From assembly GCF_019334805.1 (NCBI RefSeq), contig NZ_CP079822.1, positions 1,674,001 through 1,738,000 on the forward strand: a stretch of DNA of 64,000 bases, written 5' to 3'. Numbering within the stretch: the first letter of the stretch is position 1; every line of letters begins with the position of its first letter. The notes beneath the pieces are model-generated. The model ran no database searches, was not told the origin of the DNA, and saw nothing but the letters and a program-made list of their open reading frames with translations. The translations under genes and the position numbers were made by a program. This stretch comes from Rothia mucilaginosa. GTDB lineage: Bacteria; Actinomycetota; Actinomycetes; Actinomycetales; Micrococcaceae. Shown one piece after another: positions 38,358 to 47,226 of the stretch.

Positions 38358-38528
38358 AGTGTACGAACTTTCAGCCCGTGGGGAAAATATCTACTCTCAC
38401 GGTATGTCTGAAGAAATAAATGTATGGAAAGAAAAGGGTAAAACCTGAAAAAGCCAGGAAAGCCACAATAAACGTGACGTATAACGGTATTTCACCGTGC
38501 GCATATCTGGATACTTGTGGGATAAACT
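38358..38528. promoter_or_regulatory. Divergent coaA/glmS promoter region with two leaderless-type -10 elements
   Basis: On the minus strand TACACT (38358-38363) is 7 nt from the coaA ATG. On the plus strand TAAACT (38523-38528) is 6 nt from the glmS ATG. Neither has a clear -35. Confidence 0.4.
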
Positions 38529-38534
38529 TATAGC

Positions 38535-40418
38535 ATGTGTGGAATCGTAGGATATGTAGGTCTGGACACTGCTCCGGACGGTAACAAGTTTGACCACAAC
38601 GCATACGATGTGGTCCTCGAAGGTCTGCGCCGCCAGGAATACCGCGGCTATGACTCTGCTGGCGTGGCACTCGTGTGCCCCGACGGCATCGTATTCCGTA
38701 AGAAGGCTGGTAAGCTCCTGAACCTCGAAAACGAGGTTAAGGAAAACCCCCTGCCGGACTCCCAGATTGGTATCGGTCACACCCGTTGGGCTACCCACGG
38801 TGGACCCACCGACAACAACGCTCACCCCCACGTTGTCGACAACGGCCGCCTCGCCGTCGTACACAACGGTATTATCGAAAACTTCGCAGAACTGCGTGCC
38901 GAACTGCTCGCCGAAGGCGTAGAGTTCGCATCTCAGACCGACACCGAGGTAGCTGCAGCAACCATCGCAAGCATCTACAACAAGCTCGGTACCGGTGACC
39001 TCACCGAGGCAGTACGCGTCGCATCCAACCGCCTGGAAGGTGCTTTCACCATCTTGGCTATTCACGCCGACCACCCGGACCGCGTTGTGGCAACCCGCCG
39101 CAACTCCCCGCTGGTCATCGGCCTGGGCGAGAACGAGAACTTCCTCGGCTCTGACGTCTCCGCGTTCATTGACTACACCAAGGAAGCCGTCGAAATGGGT
39201 CAGGACCAGATCGTGACCATCACCGGCAGCGACTACTCCATCATCGACTTCGAAGGTAACCCCGCAGAGGGCAAGCCCTTCCACATCGAGTGGGACGCAG
39301 CAGCAGCCGAAAAGGGCGGCTACAACTCCTTCATGGAGAAGGAAATCCACGAGCAGCCCGCAGCTGTTGAGCAGACCCTCATGGGCCGCCTCGACGAGAA
39401 CGGCAACCTGACCCTCGACGAGCTGAACATCGACGACTCGGTGCTACGCTCGATCGACAAGATCATCGTCGTCGCATGTGGTACCGCAGCATACGCAGGC
39501 CAGGTGGCACGCTACGCCATCGAGCACTGGTGCCGCATCCCCACCGAGGTTGAGCTCGCACACGAGTTCCGCTACCGCGACCCCATCGTGAACGAGAAGA
39601 CCCTCATCGTGGCACTCTCGCAGTCTGGCGAAACCATGGACACCCTGATGGCAGTGCGCCACGCACGCGAACAGGGTGCAAAGGTTATCTCCATCTGCAA
39701 CACCCACGGCTCGACCCTGCCCCGCGAATCCGACGCTGCGCTGTACACCCACGCAGGCCCCGAAATCGCAGTGGCATCCACCAAGGCATTCCTGGCACAG
39801 ATCACCGCAGCATACCTGCTTGGCCTGTACCTGGCACAGCTGCGCGGCAACAAGTACAAGGACGAAATTGCTTCGATCCTTGCCGAGCTGCAGAACATGC
39901 CCGCAAAGATCCAGAAGGTCCTCGACAACGACACCCAGGTCAAGGAACTGGGCGTCGAAATGAAGGATGCCTCCTCCGTGATCTTCCTTGGCCGCCACGT
40001 GGGCTTCCCCGTCGCAATGGAAGGCGCACTCAAGCTCAAGGAAATCACCTACATCCACGCTGAAGGCTTCGCAGCAGGCGAGCTCAAGCACGGCCCCATC
40101 GCACTGATCGATGAAGGCCAGCCGGTCATCGTAGTGGTTCCCTCCGCAAACGGTCGCGACTCCCTGCACGGCAAGGTCGTCTCCAACATCCAGGAAGTGC
40201 GCGCTCGCGGCGCCTTCACCATCGTCATCGCAGAGGAAGGCGACGAGGCCGTCAAGCCCTACGCAGACCGCCTCATCACCGTCCCGGCATGCCCCTCGCT
40301 GCTGCAGCCCCTGCTGGCAACCGTGCCCCTGCAGATCTTCGCATGCGCACTGGCAGAAGCTAAGGGCCTGGACGTTGACCAGCCGCGTAACCTCGCAAAG
40401 TCCGTGACCGTGGAGTAA
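38535..40418 (+). CDS. glmS: Glutamine-fructose-6-phosphate aminotransferase (isomerising)
   Basis: 627 residues. The N terminus MCGIVGYVG gives the nucleophilic Cys after Met removal. Glutaminase domain residues ~2-230 (RGYDSAGVAL, GHTRWATHGGPTDNNAHPH). Two SIS isomerase domains follow (VVACGTAAYAGQVARY, SQSGETMDTLMAVRHA, LGRHVGFPVAMEGALKLKEI), ending QPRNLAKSVTVE. It makes glucosamine-6-phosphate, which GlmM then converts. No ribosome binding site is visible; the -10-like TAAACT 6 nt upstream suggests a leaderless mRNA. No glmS ribozyme is seen. Confidence 0.98.
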   Translation: MCGIVGYVGLDTAPDGNKFDHNAYDVVLEGLRRQEYRGYDSAGVALVCPDGIVFRKKAGKLLNLENEVKENPLPDSQIGIGHTRWATHGGPTDNNAHPHVVDNGRLAVVHNGIIENFAELRAELLAEGVEFASQTDTEVAAATIASIYNKLGTGDLTEAVRVASNRLEGAFTILAIHADHPDRVVATRRNSPLVIGLGENENFLGSDVSAFIDYTKEAVEMGQDQIVTITGSDYSIIDFEGNPAEGKPFHIEWDAAAAEKGGYNSFMEKEIHEQPAAVEQTLMGRLDENGNLTLDELNIDDSVLRSIDKIIVVACGTAAYAGQVARYAIEHWCRIPTEVELAHEFRYRDPIVNEKTLIVALSQSGETMDTLMAVRHAREQGAKVISICNTHGSTLPRESDAALYTHAGPEIAVASTKAFLAQITAAYLLGLYLAQLRGNKYKDEIASILAELQNMPAKIQKVLDNDTQVKELGVEMKDASSVIFLGRHVGFPVAMEGALKLKEITYIHAEGFAAGELKHGPIALIDEGQPVIVVVPSANGRDSLHGKVVSNIQEVRARGAFTIVIAEEGDEAVKPYADRLITVPACPSLLQPLLATVPLQIFACALAEAKGLDVDQPRNLAKSVTVE

Positions 40419-40454
40419 TCCTCTGGAGTAATCCTCGGAAATCGCCTCAGCGAT

Positions 40455-40510
40455 AACGACAAGGGCGGTGGTTGAGTTCTTAGAGAACTTGACCACCGCC
40501 CTTGTCGTTT
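40455..40510 (+). terminator. Terminator of glmS
   Basis: Very long stem, 40455-40480 with 40484-40509, 26 pairs with two inner mismatches; the 3' arm ends GTCGTTT. Confidence 0.85.
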
Positions 40511-40683
40511 AACCTGGTGGTTATTCGTGGATGACCCAACAAAAATAGACGCTGTGAAACAGATATCAACTATGCGTCATATTTGCCGCTATCCCATCTA
40601 AAAGAAACGAATCTCGCTAGACTTAAAACAAGAGAAACCGCAAACAGGACGCGGCACCACCCCTAGCCCAGAAGGTGAAGCTC

Positions 40684-41127
40684 ATGATCATGGGAATCGG
40701 CGTAGATACCGTCAACATCGAACGATTCGAACGAATCGTCACCGAAACACCAGCCTTCGTCCGCCGCGTCTTCACCCCCAACGAACGTACCCGGAATGTA
40801 CGCTCCCAAGCCGTACGATTTGCCGCCAAAGAAGCCGTCGCAAAAGTACTCGGAGCACCCGCCGGACTCAACTGGCAAGACTGCGAAGTCGCCACCGCCG
40901 AAAGCGGCCAACCCTACCTCATCATTCAGGGCACCATCGCCCGCCGAGCCAAAGAACTCGGCATCAACCGTATCCACCTGTCGCTGACCCACGACGAACC
41001 CATGGCCATCGCCATTGCAACCGCCGAATACCTCAGCGATGCAGAACTGGCACACCTGCAAAAGTTCAACCCCGAAAGCTACCGACTCAGCGTCATCGCC
41101 GGCGACGATACTATCGACGAAAACTAA
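40684..41127 (+). CDS. acpS: Holo-[acyl-carrier-protein] synthase
   Basis: 147 residues from ATG 40684. GTG 40675 and ATG 40690 are alternatives in the same frame. AGAAGG at 40669-40674 fits ATG 40684. The opening GIGVDTVNIERF holds the magnesium Asp (D8), and RFAAKEAVAKVLG the Glu (E50). It transfers 4'-phosphopantetheine from CoA to acyl carrier protein. It lies upstream of the NAD(P)HX repair gene, the usual neighbour. The ~20-residue acidic C-terminal end is not conserved. Confidence 0.95.
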   Translation: MIMGIGVDTVNIERFERIVTETPAFVRRVFTPNERTRNVRSQAVRFAAKEAVAKVLGAPAGLNWQDCEVATAESGQPYLIIQGTIARRAKELGINRIHLSLTHDEPMAIAIATAEYLSDAELAHLQKFNPESYRLSVIAGDDTIDEN

Positions 41128-41212
41128 CGCCACCGACGATTAACGCAGAGCCACATCAACACCACACCCGGTGACCCCTAAGGCCCGCACGGTGCCACCC
41201 AAGGAGACAGCA

Positions 41213-42799
41213 ATGAAGCTCATCTACACTGCTTCCCAGGTACGCGAAGCAGAAAAGCCCTACATCGAAGCCGCCGACTACGACGGCTACCTCATGCAAC
41301 GCGCCGCAGACGCCGTCGCAGCCGAAGCACAGGAGCTACTCCACGGCAAAGACACAGCAAAAATCCTGCTGCTCATCGGCCCGGGCAACAACGGTGCAGA
41401 CACCATCTACGCCGGCGCCCGCCTCAGCGCCAAGGGACACCGCGTTGATGCAGTCATCTTCGACTCCAGCGAAAAGAACCTCGAACTCATCGCCCGCGAA
41501 GGCGGCGAAGGCACCCGCGTGCTCGACCCCGAACATACCCTCGAACAGCTTGCAGGCTACGACCTGACCATTGACGGCATCCTGGGTACCGGCTCCAGCG
41601 GCGCCGTACGCGGTAGCGCCGGTGAATACCTTGGCGTACTCCGCGCCGCGCAGCTCGACGGTAAGCTCGGCGCAGTCCTCGCCGTCGACACCCCCTCCGG
41701 AGTCGACAACAACCGCGGAACCGTGCACGAACCCTCCCTGCGTGCCGACCGCACCGTCACCTTCATCGGTCACAAGCTGCCGGCAGGCACCAGCCACAGC
41801 GTCCACTCCGGAGACATCAAACTCTACGACCTGGGCGTGCCCGAAGCCCTCGACGCCCACAAGCCCGCCCTGCGTGTTCTCGACCGCGAAGACTACCGCG
41901 AACTCATCGAAATCCCCGACGAGCACTCCCACAAGTACACTCGTGGCGTACTCGGCATGCTCACTGGAAGCCTCGAATACCCCGGCGCAGCCCTCATGAG
42001 TGTGCGTGCTGCCCTCAACACCGGCGTTGGTATGGTTCGCTTCGGTGCCAACTCCCACGAGCTCCGCCAGCTCATGATCGCCCACAACCCCGAAACCGTC
42101 TACTTCAGCGGCGCACCCGCCCTGCAGAGGGTCACCGTGTGGGCCGGCGGCTCCGGCTCCAGCTACGACTCGCTGGACAAGAACCGCTACCTGCTCCACT
42201 CGCCCGAACCCGCAATCCTCGACGCTGGTGCCTGCGACCTGGCGGCAGAATACATGGCAACCGGTAAGCACCTCGGATCCCACAAGATTCTCACCCCGCA
42301 CGCGGCAGAACTCGAACGATTCCTGCGGGTCGTACACGAGCTCGCCCCCGAAACCTGGAAGAAGCACCTGGGCGAAGCCATCGTACCCAGCCGCAAGGAC
42401 ATTGACGCAGAGCCCTTCCGCTGGGTGCGTGCCGCCTCCGAACTCTCCGGCGCGACCGTCATGCTCAAGGGCGGTTACACGCTCATTGCGGCACCCAACG
42501 GCGCCACTTACAGCGTTGCCGGAGGAAGCCCCTGGCTCGCCACCGCAGGCAGCGGAGACACCCTCACCGGCATCTACGGCGCCCTGCTCGCCCAGACCGT
42601 AGCCGCCTTCGAAGCCCGCGGAGAAACCCTGGAAGACTGCACCTACGCCTCCATCGGTGCGCTCGCAGTCTACCTGCACGGTGAAGCCGCACGCGCCAGC
42701 GCCACCGGAAGCGTCAAGGACGCACTGCTGGGCCCCGCCCCGGCAACCCGCGTCGCGCAGATGCTCCCCGAAGTCATTGCGCGACTCATCGCCGAATAG
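41213..42799 (+). CDS. nnr: Bifunctional NAD(P)H-hydrate epimerase / ADP-dependent NAD(P)HX dehydratase
   Basis: 528 residues from ATG 41213 with AAGGAGA 5 nt upstream. A YjeF-type epimerase domain occupies ~1-215 (LIGPGNNGADTIYAGARL, AVDTPSGVDNNRGTV, TFIGHK). The ribokinase-fold dehydratase domain occupies ~230-525 (KYTRGVLGMLTGSLEYPGAALM, ILTPHAAELERFL, ATAGSGDTLTGIYGALLAQ). It repairs hydrated NADH and NADPH. The epimerase loop reads NNGADT where most family members have NNGGDG, a mild variation. Confidence 0.95.
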   Translation: MKLIYTASQVREAEKPYIEAADYDGYLMQRAADAVAAEAQELLHGKDTAKILLLIGPGNNGADTIYAGARLSAKGHRVDAVIFDSSEKNLELIAREGGEGTRVLDPEHTLEQLAGYDLTIDGILGTGSSGAVRGSAGEYLGVLRAAQLDGKLGAVLAVDTPSGVDNNRGTVHEPSLRADRTVTFIGHKLPAGTSHSVHSGDIKLYDLGVPEALDAHKPALRVLDREDYRELIEIPDEHSHKYTRGVLGMLTGSLEYPGAALMSVRAALNTGVGMVRFGANSHELRQLMIAHNPETVYFSGAPALQRVTVWAGGSGSSYDSLDKNRYLLHSPEPAILDAGACDLAAEYMATGKHLGSHKILTPHAAELERFLRVVHELAPETWKKHLGEAIVPSRKDIDAEPFRWVRAASELSGATVMLKGGYTLIAAPNGATYSVAGGSPWLATAGSGDTLTGIYGALLAQTVAAFEARGETLEDCTYASIGALAVYLHGEAARASATGSVKDALLGPAPATRVAQMLPEVIARLIAE

Positions 42800-42887
42800 G
42801 GCAGAGGCGCCCAGTACGCCGCCTCCAGCCTAACGCCCTCCAGAGATTCTAGAGCGTCTCTCAATGAACCAGGCAGAAGGCACAAAG

Positions 42888-42928
42888 GAAGGGGCGTGAA
42901 TCCACCGGAAATGGATTCACGCCCCTTC
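42888..42928. terminator. Bidirectional terminator between nnr and the sugar transferase gene
   Basis: Perfect 17-bp stem (42888-42904 with 42912-42928), loop CCGGAAA. It lies between two convergent genes. T-rich flanks are short on both sides. Confidence 0.8.
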
Positions 42929-43023
42929 TGTGCGTTTATATCAATGGATGATGCCAAGCTGCCTGTGCCGGAACAGCATCTTCAAAAACGGCATACATAC
43001 CAGCGAGAGACCCCCAACTCTTC

Positions 43024-44592
43024 TTAGTACGCGCCTTCCTTAGCGAAAACCGCACGGACAGTACGCAGAAGAATAATGAGGTCACCGGTAAGCGACCAGT
43101 TCTCAACATAGTAGAGATCCAGACGAACCGACTCTTCCCAAGAAAGGTCACTACGGCCAGAAACCTGCCACAGACCGGTAATACCGGGCTTCACCAGCAG
43201 ACGGCGGTACGCAATGTCCTCGTACTGCTCAACTTCCTCAACCAGCGGAGGACGCGGACCCACCAGCGACATATCGCCAATGAACACGTTCCACAGCTGA
43301 GGCAACTCATCAATCGAGTACTTACGGATGAACTTGCCGATGGGGGTAATACGCGGGTCGTCCTTCATCTTGAAGAGCACACCATTACCCTCGTTCTGCT
43401 CCAGGAGGCGCTTCTTAACCTCTTCGGCGTCAGTACGCATCGAACGGAACTTCACCATCTTGAAAAGCTCACCGTTCAGACCCACACGATTCTGCAGGAA
43501 GAAGACCGGGCCACCATCACGCTTCACCAGCAGCGCCACCACCAGGAACAGCGGAGACAGCAGAATCAAACCCAGACCCGAAGACACAACATCCACAGCG
43601 CGCTTGAAGAACGCCGACAGACCGGTAATACGCGGCGTCGACACGTGCACCAACGGCAGACCATTCAGCGGCTGCATGTGCATACGCGGACCAGCAATAT
43701 CGGTCGTCGCAGGAGCCATAATCAGCGAAATATGCGCATCAGCAAGCTTCCAACCCAGCAGACGAACCTGATCCGGGCTCAAGTGGTGACCATTCGTAAC
43801 CGCGACCATGTGAATATCGTTCTCGCGGATGGCCTCCATAATGTCAGCCGGAGAAGTGCTGTAACCAAGGACCGGAATCGGAGCGCCAGCAACAGTAGTA
43901 CCCGGGGTGAAACCGGGCAGGTAGAACGCAGCGGGGGACAGGCCGGAAGCAACCACATCCTTCAGGTTCTTGTACAGGTGCTGACCGGTCGTCACATCAG
44001 AAATAATCATGACGCGAGTCAACGCACGACCGCGAGTACGCGAACGCACCAGACCCTGACGAATCAGCCAACGCTCAACGAGCAGAAGGAACAGACCCAG
44101 CGGGTAAGCAATCAGCAGGTACATACGGGTGACGTCAACCTTAAGGAAGAACGCCACAATAATCAGCAGGCAGAAAAAGTAAGTAGTACCGCGAGTAATG
44201 AGGCGGTACTCCTCAGTGCCGAACCCCATGATGCGCAGGCTGCGGGAGCCGTTCACCTGGAGGATAAACCACCAGCCGACAACCATACCAACGCCCAGGA
44301 AGATGTAATCAATAGCGGGAATACGGCCATCCAGGGCGTTAATAGGCCAAACGTTCACATAGGGCAGGTCAGCATTCTCCCACCCGAAACGAATCAGATG
44401 CGCAGCGACAACCGCAATAGCAATGGCGAGAAAATCGCCAAAGTAAAGGGCACGCTGAACCTTGGGATGCCAGCTTCGCTTGACGACGAAGTCTGAACCC
44501 CACATTTTTTTAAGACGATCTTGTACTTTCAACGGTGTAATCTTCCCCGGAAATTTGTCCTGTGTCGTGGACTGAGAGCGGCGAATAGGCAC
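43024..44592 (-). CDS. Exopolysaccharide-type sugar transferase (polyprenyl glycosylphosphotransferase)
   Basis: 522 residues, GTG start at 44592. N-terminal half has five predicted membrane spans (ALYFGDFLAIAIAVVAAHLIRFG onwards) and a Rossmann-like cytoplasmic segment. The C-terminal bacterial sugar transferase domain covers ~330-522: KRAVDVVSSGLGLILLSPLF, VKFRSMRTDAEE, IRKYSIDELPQLWNVFIGDMSLVGPRPPL and PGITGLWQVSGRSDLSWEE. It should transfer a sugar-1-phosphate to undecaprenyl phosphate, the first step of capsule or exopolysaccharide synthesis. No other polysaccharide genes lie near it, so the pathway partners must be elsewhere. Confidence 0.93.
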   Translation of the reverse strand: MPIRRSQSTTQDKFPGKITPLKVQDRLKKMWGSDFVVKRSWHPKVQRALYFGDFLAIAIAVVAAHLIRFGWENADLPYVNVWPINALDGRIPAIDYIFLGVGMVVGWWFILQVNGSRSLRIMGFGTEEYRLITRGTTYFFCLLIIVAFFLKVDVTRMYLLIAYPLGLFLLLVERWLIRQGLVRSRTRGRALTRVMIISDVTTGQHLYKNLKDVVASGLSPAAFYLPGFTPGTTVAGAPIPVLGYSTSPADIMEAIRENDIHMVAVTNGHHLSPDQVRLLGWKLADAHISLIMAPATTDIAGPRMHMQPLNGLPLVHVSTPRITGLSAFFKRAVDVVSSGLGLILLSPLFLVVALLVKRDGGPVFFLQNRVGLNGELFKMVKFRSMRTDAEEVKKRLLEQNEGNGVLFKMKDDPRITPIGKFIRKYSIDELPQLWNVFIGDMSLVGPRPPLVEEVEQYEDIAYRRLLVKPGITGLWQVSGRSDLSWEESVRLDLYYVENWSLTGDLIILLRTVRAVFAKEGAY

Positions 44593-45014
44593 ATTTACCC
44601 CTAATTATCGGTGAATAGGGAATCGTGTCCTAGTCTTTGTCCTGATGAATGAGTGAACCCTTAATCTTACTGAGTGAAAATAATGGCAGAGACTACGGCA
44701 AAGGCGCTGGTAAGACGCCTAGTGGAGCGTTATATGAGCCCACAGAGCGCATAAACGTGTTCCGTAAACTATTCTACGGGGTCGGGGGTCTTCCGTCTCG
44801 AAGAATGAAGAGGCAAAGTCGCTCCGGTGTGATGAAATCAATCACAGAAAAAGAAGAGAATAAGAGCCTCCGGGAAGAATGCCTAGTGGAGCTAAGAAAC
44901 TCCCAAAACTACCGGTATGTTTCACGCACCTGCAGAAAAACAATAACCGGCATATAAAAAGACAAACCCCGGAGGCTCAATAACAAACCCTACGCACACG
45001 GCGTAAAAGGGACA
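44593..45014. other. Gap upstream of the sugar transferase gene
   Basis: A plus-strand frame 44649-44957 (102 codons) has no recognisable family and no ribosome binding site, so I do not call it. An 11-bp inverted repeat, GAGCCTCCGGG (44864-44874) and CCCGGAGGCTC (44968-44978), spans ~115 bp. Confidence 0.4.
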
Positions 45015-45797
45015 TTAAGGACGCTCAAGCCCCGCACGATCCAAAATGAAATCAATCATCGGCTCATAACGGCGCGGCGGAACGTTATCGTCCATCGGCA
45101 CGCACACCGGCAAATCTCCCTGCTCAGCCGCAACAAACAGACCCGGATCATTACAATCCGCAATGCCAATCGTCAGCAGCTTACGAGTAGACGCCGCATA
45201 ACCACCCATACCGTGATCCGAAACCACCAGGTCCGGGGTCACGCCACGCGCCTCCAGCTGATCCAAAGCGATGCGCATCGGGCCGGGGAAATGCGTATGC
45301 TGCAGGTTGCCGTACTGCTCAAACATCACGACATCCATAATCTGGCGGACGTCGCCGTCCAGGAAACGCTCGCCCTCCTCAATCTGAAGAACCTCAGCAC
45401 CAGCAGCCTTCGCCGCCGCAGCCATCACCGCGTACATGGGGAACAGACCCGCCGGGTGACCGGTCGCAAACAGAATACGAGAACCCGCACGCACCGCCTC
45501 GCCAAAGATACGGGCGTACTCCTCCAGCGCGCTGATGCACTGCTCGGCACCAATAGTGTCCTGACCGTGAGTATGCGAACGGTCCGGGTTCAGACCCGCG
45601 CGGCGGACCATCACCTCAAACACCGAATCGTAATCCCACTCGCGGGTCCACTGCACACCAAACTCAAGGTGCTCATTACCATCCAGGAAACCCTGAATAT
45701 GGTCCAGGTTATTCTCTCGGGCGGTCGCTACCTCACCGGTAATACGCACCGAATCCAGGTACGCGGCGAACTCATCGCGGCTCATGGAGAAAGACAT
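45015..45797 (-). CDS. Phosphatase-like protein, candidate partner of MshA
   Basis: 260 residues, ATG 45797 with GAGGAG upstream. It resembles a conserved actinobacterial family annotated simply as phosphatase (Pfam Phosphatase, PF15698): GEVATARENNLDHI, GQDTIGAEQCISALE, ILFATGHPAGLFPMYAVMAA, HTHFPGPMRIAL and VSDHGMGGYAAS ... GIADCNDPGLFVA. No signal peptide or membrane span, so cytoplasmic. It starts 28 nt after mshA on the same strand. The substrate is unproven. Because the phosphatase that acts on the MshA product has not, to my knowledge, been identified, this is a reasonable candidate (inference). Confidence 0.8.
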   Translation of the reverse strand: MSFSMSRDEFAAYLDSVRITGEVATARENNLDHIQGFLDGNEHLEFGVQWTREWDYDSVFEVMVRRAGLNPDRSHTHGQDTIGAEQCISALEEYARIFGEAVRAGSRILFATGHPAGLFPMYAVMAAAAKAAGAEVLQIEEGERFLDGDVRQIMDVVMFEQYGNLQHTHFPGPMRIALDQLEARGVTPDLVVSDHGMGGYAASTRKLLTIGIADCNDPGLFVAAEQGDLPVCVPMDDNVPPRRYEPMIDFILDRAGLERP

Positions 45798-45825
45798 TAA
45801 AACTCCTCACAACGTGAAAAATACA

Positions 45826-47088
45826 TTACTGCGAGATACCCTGACGTACCTCGGCATAAGCTTCAAGGGTTCGGCGCGCCGTCTGATCCCAACCCATCGT
45901 GCGGGCACGCGCCGCGGCGTTCGCACCCAACGAATGACGCAGATACGGGGCACGCACCAGACGCTCAATAGCCGCAGCCCAACGCTGCGGAGTACGAGGC
46001 GCCACCAGCAGACCCGTACGGTGGTTCTCCACCGCATAGCGCAGACCGTCAGCATCCGTAGCGAGCACCGCCGCGCCGCATGCCTGCGCCTCCAGCGCCA
46101 CCAAACCGAACGTCTCAGATGAGGACGGGGACGCCACAATATCGGCGGCACGGAAAATGTTCGCCAACTCAGACGCCGGAACCGGGTCCTTCAAATGCAC
46201 CCGATCCGCCACACCCAGCTCAGCTGCACGCTGCAACAGGCGGCGCTCATAATCCGAATCGGAACGACCAATAATATCTACGTCCACCTGCAAGTCATCG
46301 GGGAGCAGCGCGAGTGCCTCCACCAGCAGATGCGGGCCCTTCAACGGCTGAGGCCTACCGGCAAAAACAATGCGGCAACGAGTCTCAGAGGTGTCATTGA
46401 GCGGATGCACGCCAGGAATCGTATGGAAAATCGAGGTGTCAACACCCGGCGGGATAGTGGCAAGCTTCTGCGCGTCCGTACCGTAATACTCGCCCATCTG
46501 CTGCGCCTCCAGGGGAGTATTCACAATCACCCGGCTCGCGGAGCTACTCATCAGGCGCTCGGCGGCATAGCGCTCCTCGGGTTCGGGCGCCTCACCTTCG
46601 CCGCGGCGCGCATCCTTGGCAGCAGCCGTCGTATGCGGAGTAAAAAGAACAGGAACCGGGAAGCCAACGCCCTGAGCCGACCACAGGTCGGATGCACGAG
46701 CCGCAGCCTGACCCGACAGCCAATAGTGGGCGTGAATAATATCCGGGGTGTACAGTGCCTGCTCCACGCACGCCTGCGCAAAATCATCGGTGACCGCAGC
46801 CAGCTCATTCTTCGAAAGACCACGGGCGGAGGGCAGATCAAGACTGTGGCGCACAAGGCGCTCGCCGGGCTGAGGAGGCTGACGGAACGGCGAATCGGTC
46901 GGAAGCGCCTCACCGCGATCCAGGGTGAAAACCTCAACCCGCAGCTCCGGATCCAGTTCCAGCATGGCATGCACCGACCGGGCAATATAGACGTTCATGC
47001 CGCCTGCATCTCCGCTACCGGGCTGCGCAAAAGGGTCGGTGTGCATGGAATACACGTGAACCGTCCGAACCGGCGGCAGAGTGCTCAT
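45826..47088 (-). CDS. mshA: D-inositol-3-phosphate glycosyltransferase MshA
   Basis: 420 residues. GT4 glycosyltransferase with MshA-specific features: FAQPGSGDAGGMNVYIARSV near the N terminus, IIHAHYWLSGQAA, FTPHTTAAAKDARRGEGEAPEPEERYAAE and IPPGVDTSIFH. The UDP-sugar domain has VFAGRPQPLKGPHLLVEAL and SPSSSETFGLVALEAQACG. It transfers GlcNAc from UDP-GlcNAc to 1L-myo-inositol-1-phosphate, the first step of mycothiol synthesis. The phosphatase-like gene follows 28 nt downstream. No other msh gene is in the window. Confidence 0.93.
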   Translation of the reverse strand: MSTLPPVRTVHVYSMHTDPFAQPGSGDAGGMNVYIARSVHAMLELDPELRVEVFTLDRGEALPTDSPFRQPPQPGERLVRHSLDLPSARGLSKNELAAVTDDFAQACVEQALYTPDIIHAHYWLSGQAAARASDLWSAQGVGFPVPVLFTPHTTAAAKDARRGEGEAPEPEERYAAERLMSSSASRVIVNTPLEAQQMGEYYGTDAQKLATIPPGVDTSIFHTIPGVHPLNDTSETRCRIVFAGRPQPLKGPHLLVEALALLPDDLQVDVDIIGRSDSDYERRLLQRAAELGVADRVHLKDPVPASELANIFRAADIVASPSSSETFGLVALEAQACGAAVLATDADGLRYAVENHRTGLLVAPRTPQRWAAAIERLVRAPYLRHSLGANAAARARTMGWDQTARRTLEAYAEVRQGISQ

Positions 47089-47226
47089 CGATGCTTTCCT
47101 CTCTAAAGGGGTACCTGACCTAGTGTAGCGCGACAGGACTTTCGCACAGCGGGAGGTCTAGAATTTAGTAGAAGAGAGGCTGCTCAAGTACAGCCTGTAG
47201 TACCCGCCCGTCAGAAACGAAGGACC

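Noticed and set aside
44649..44957. 102-codon open frame upstream of the sugar transferase
   Set aside because: No Shine-Dalgarno, no recognisable family, and composition like non-coding sequence.
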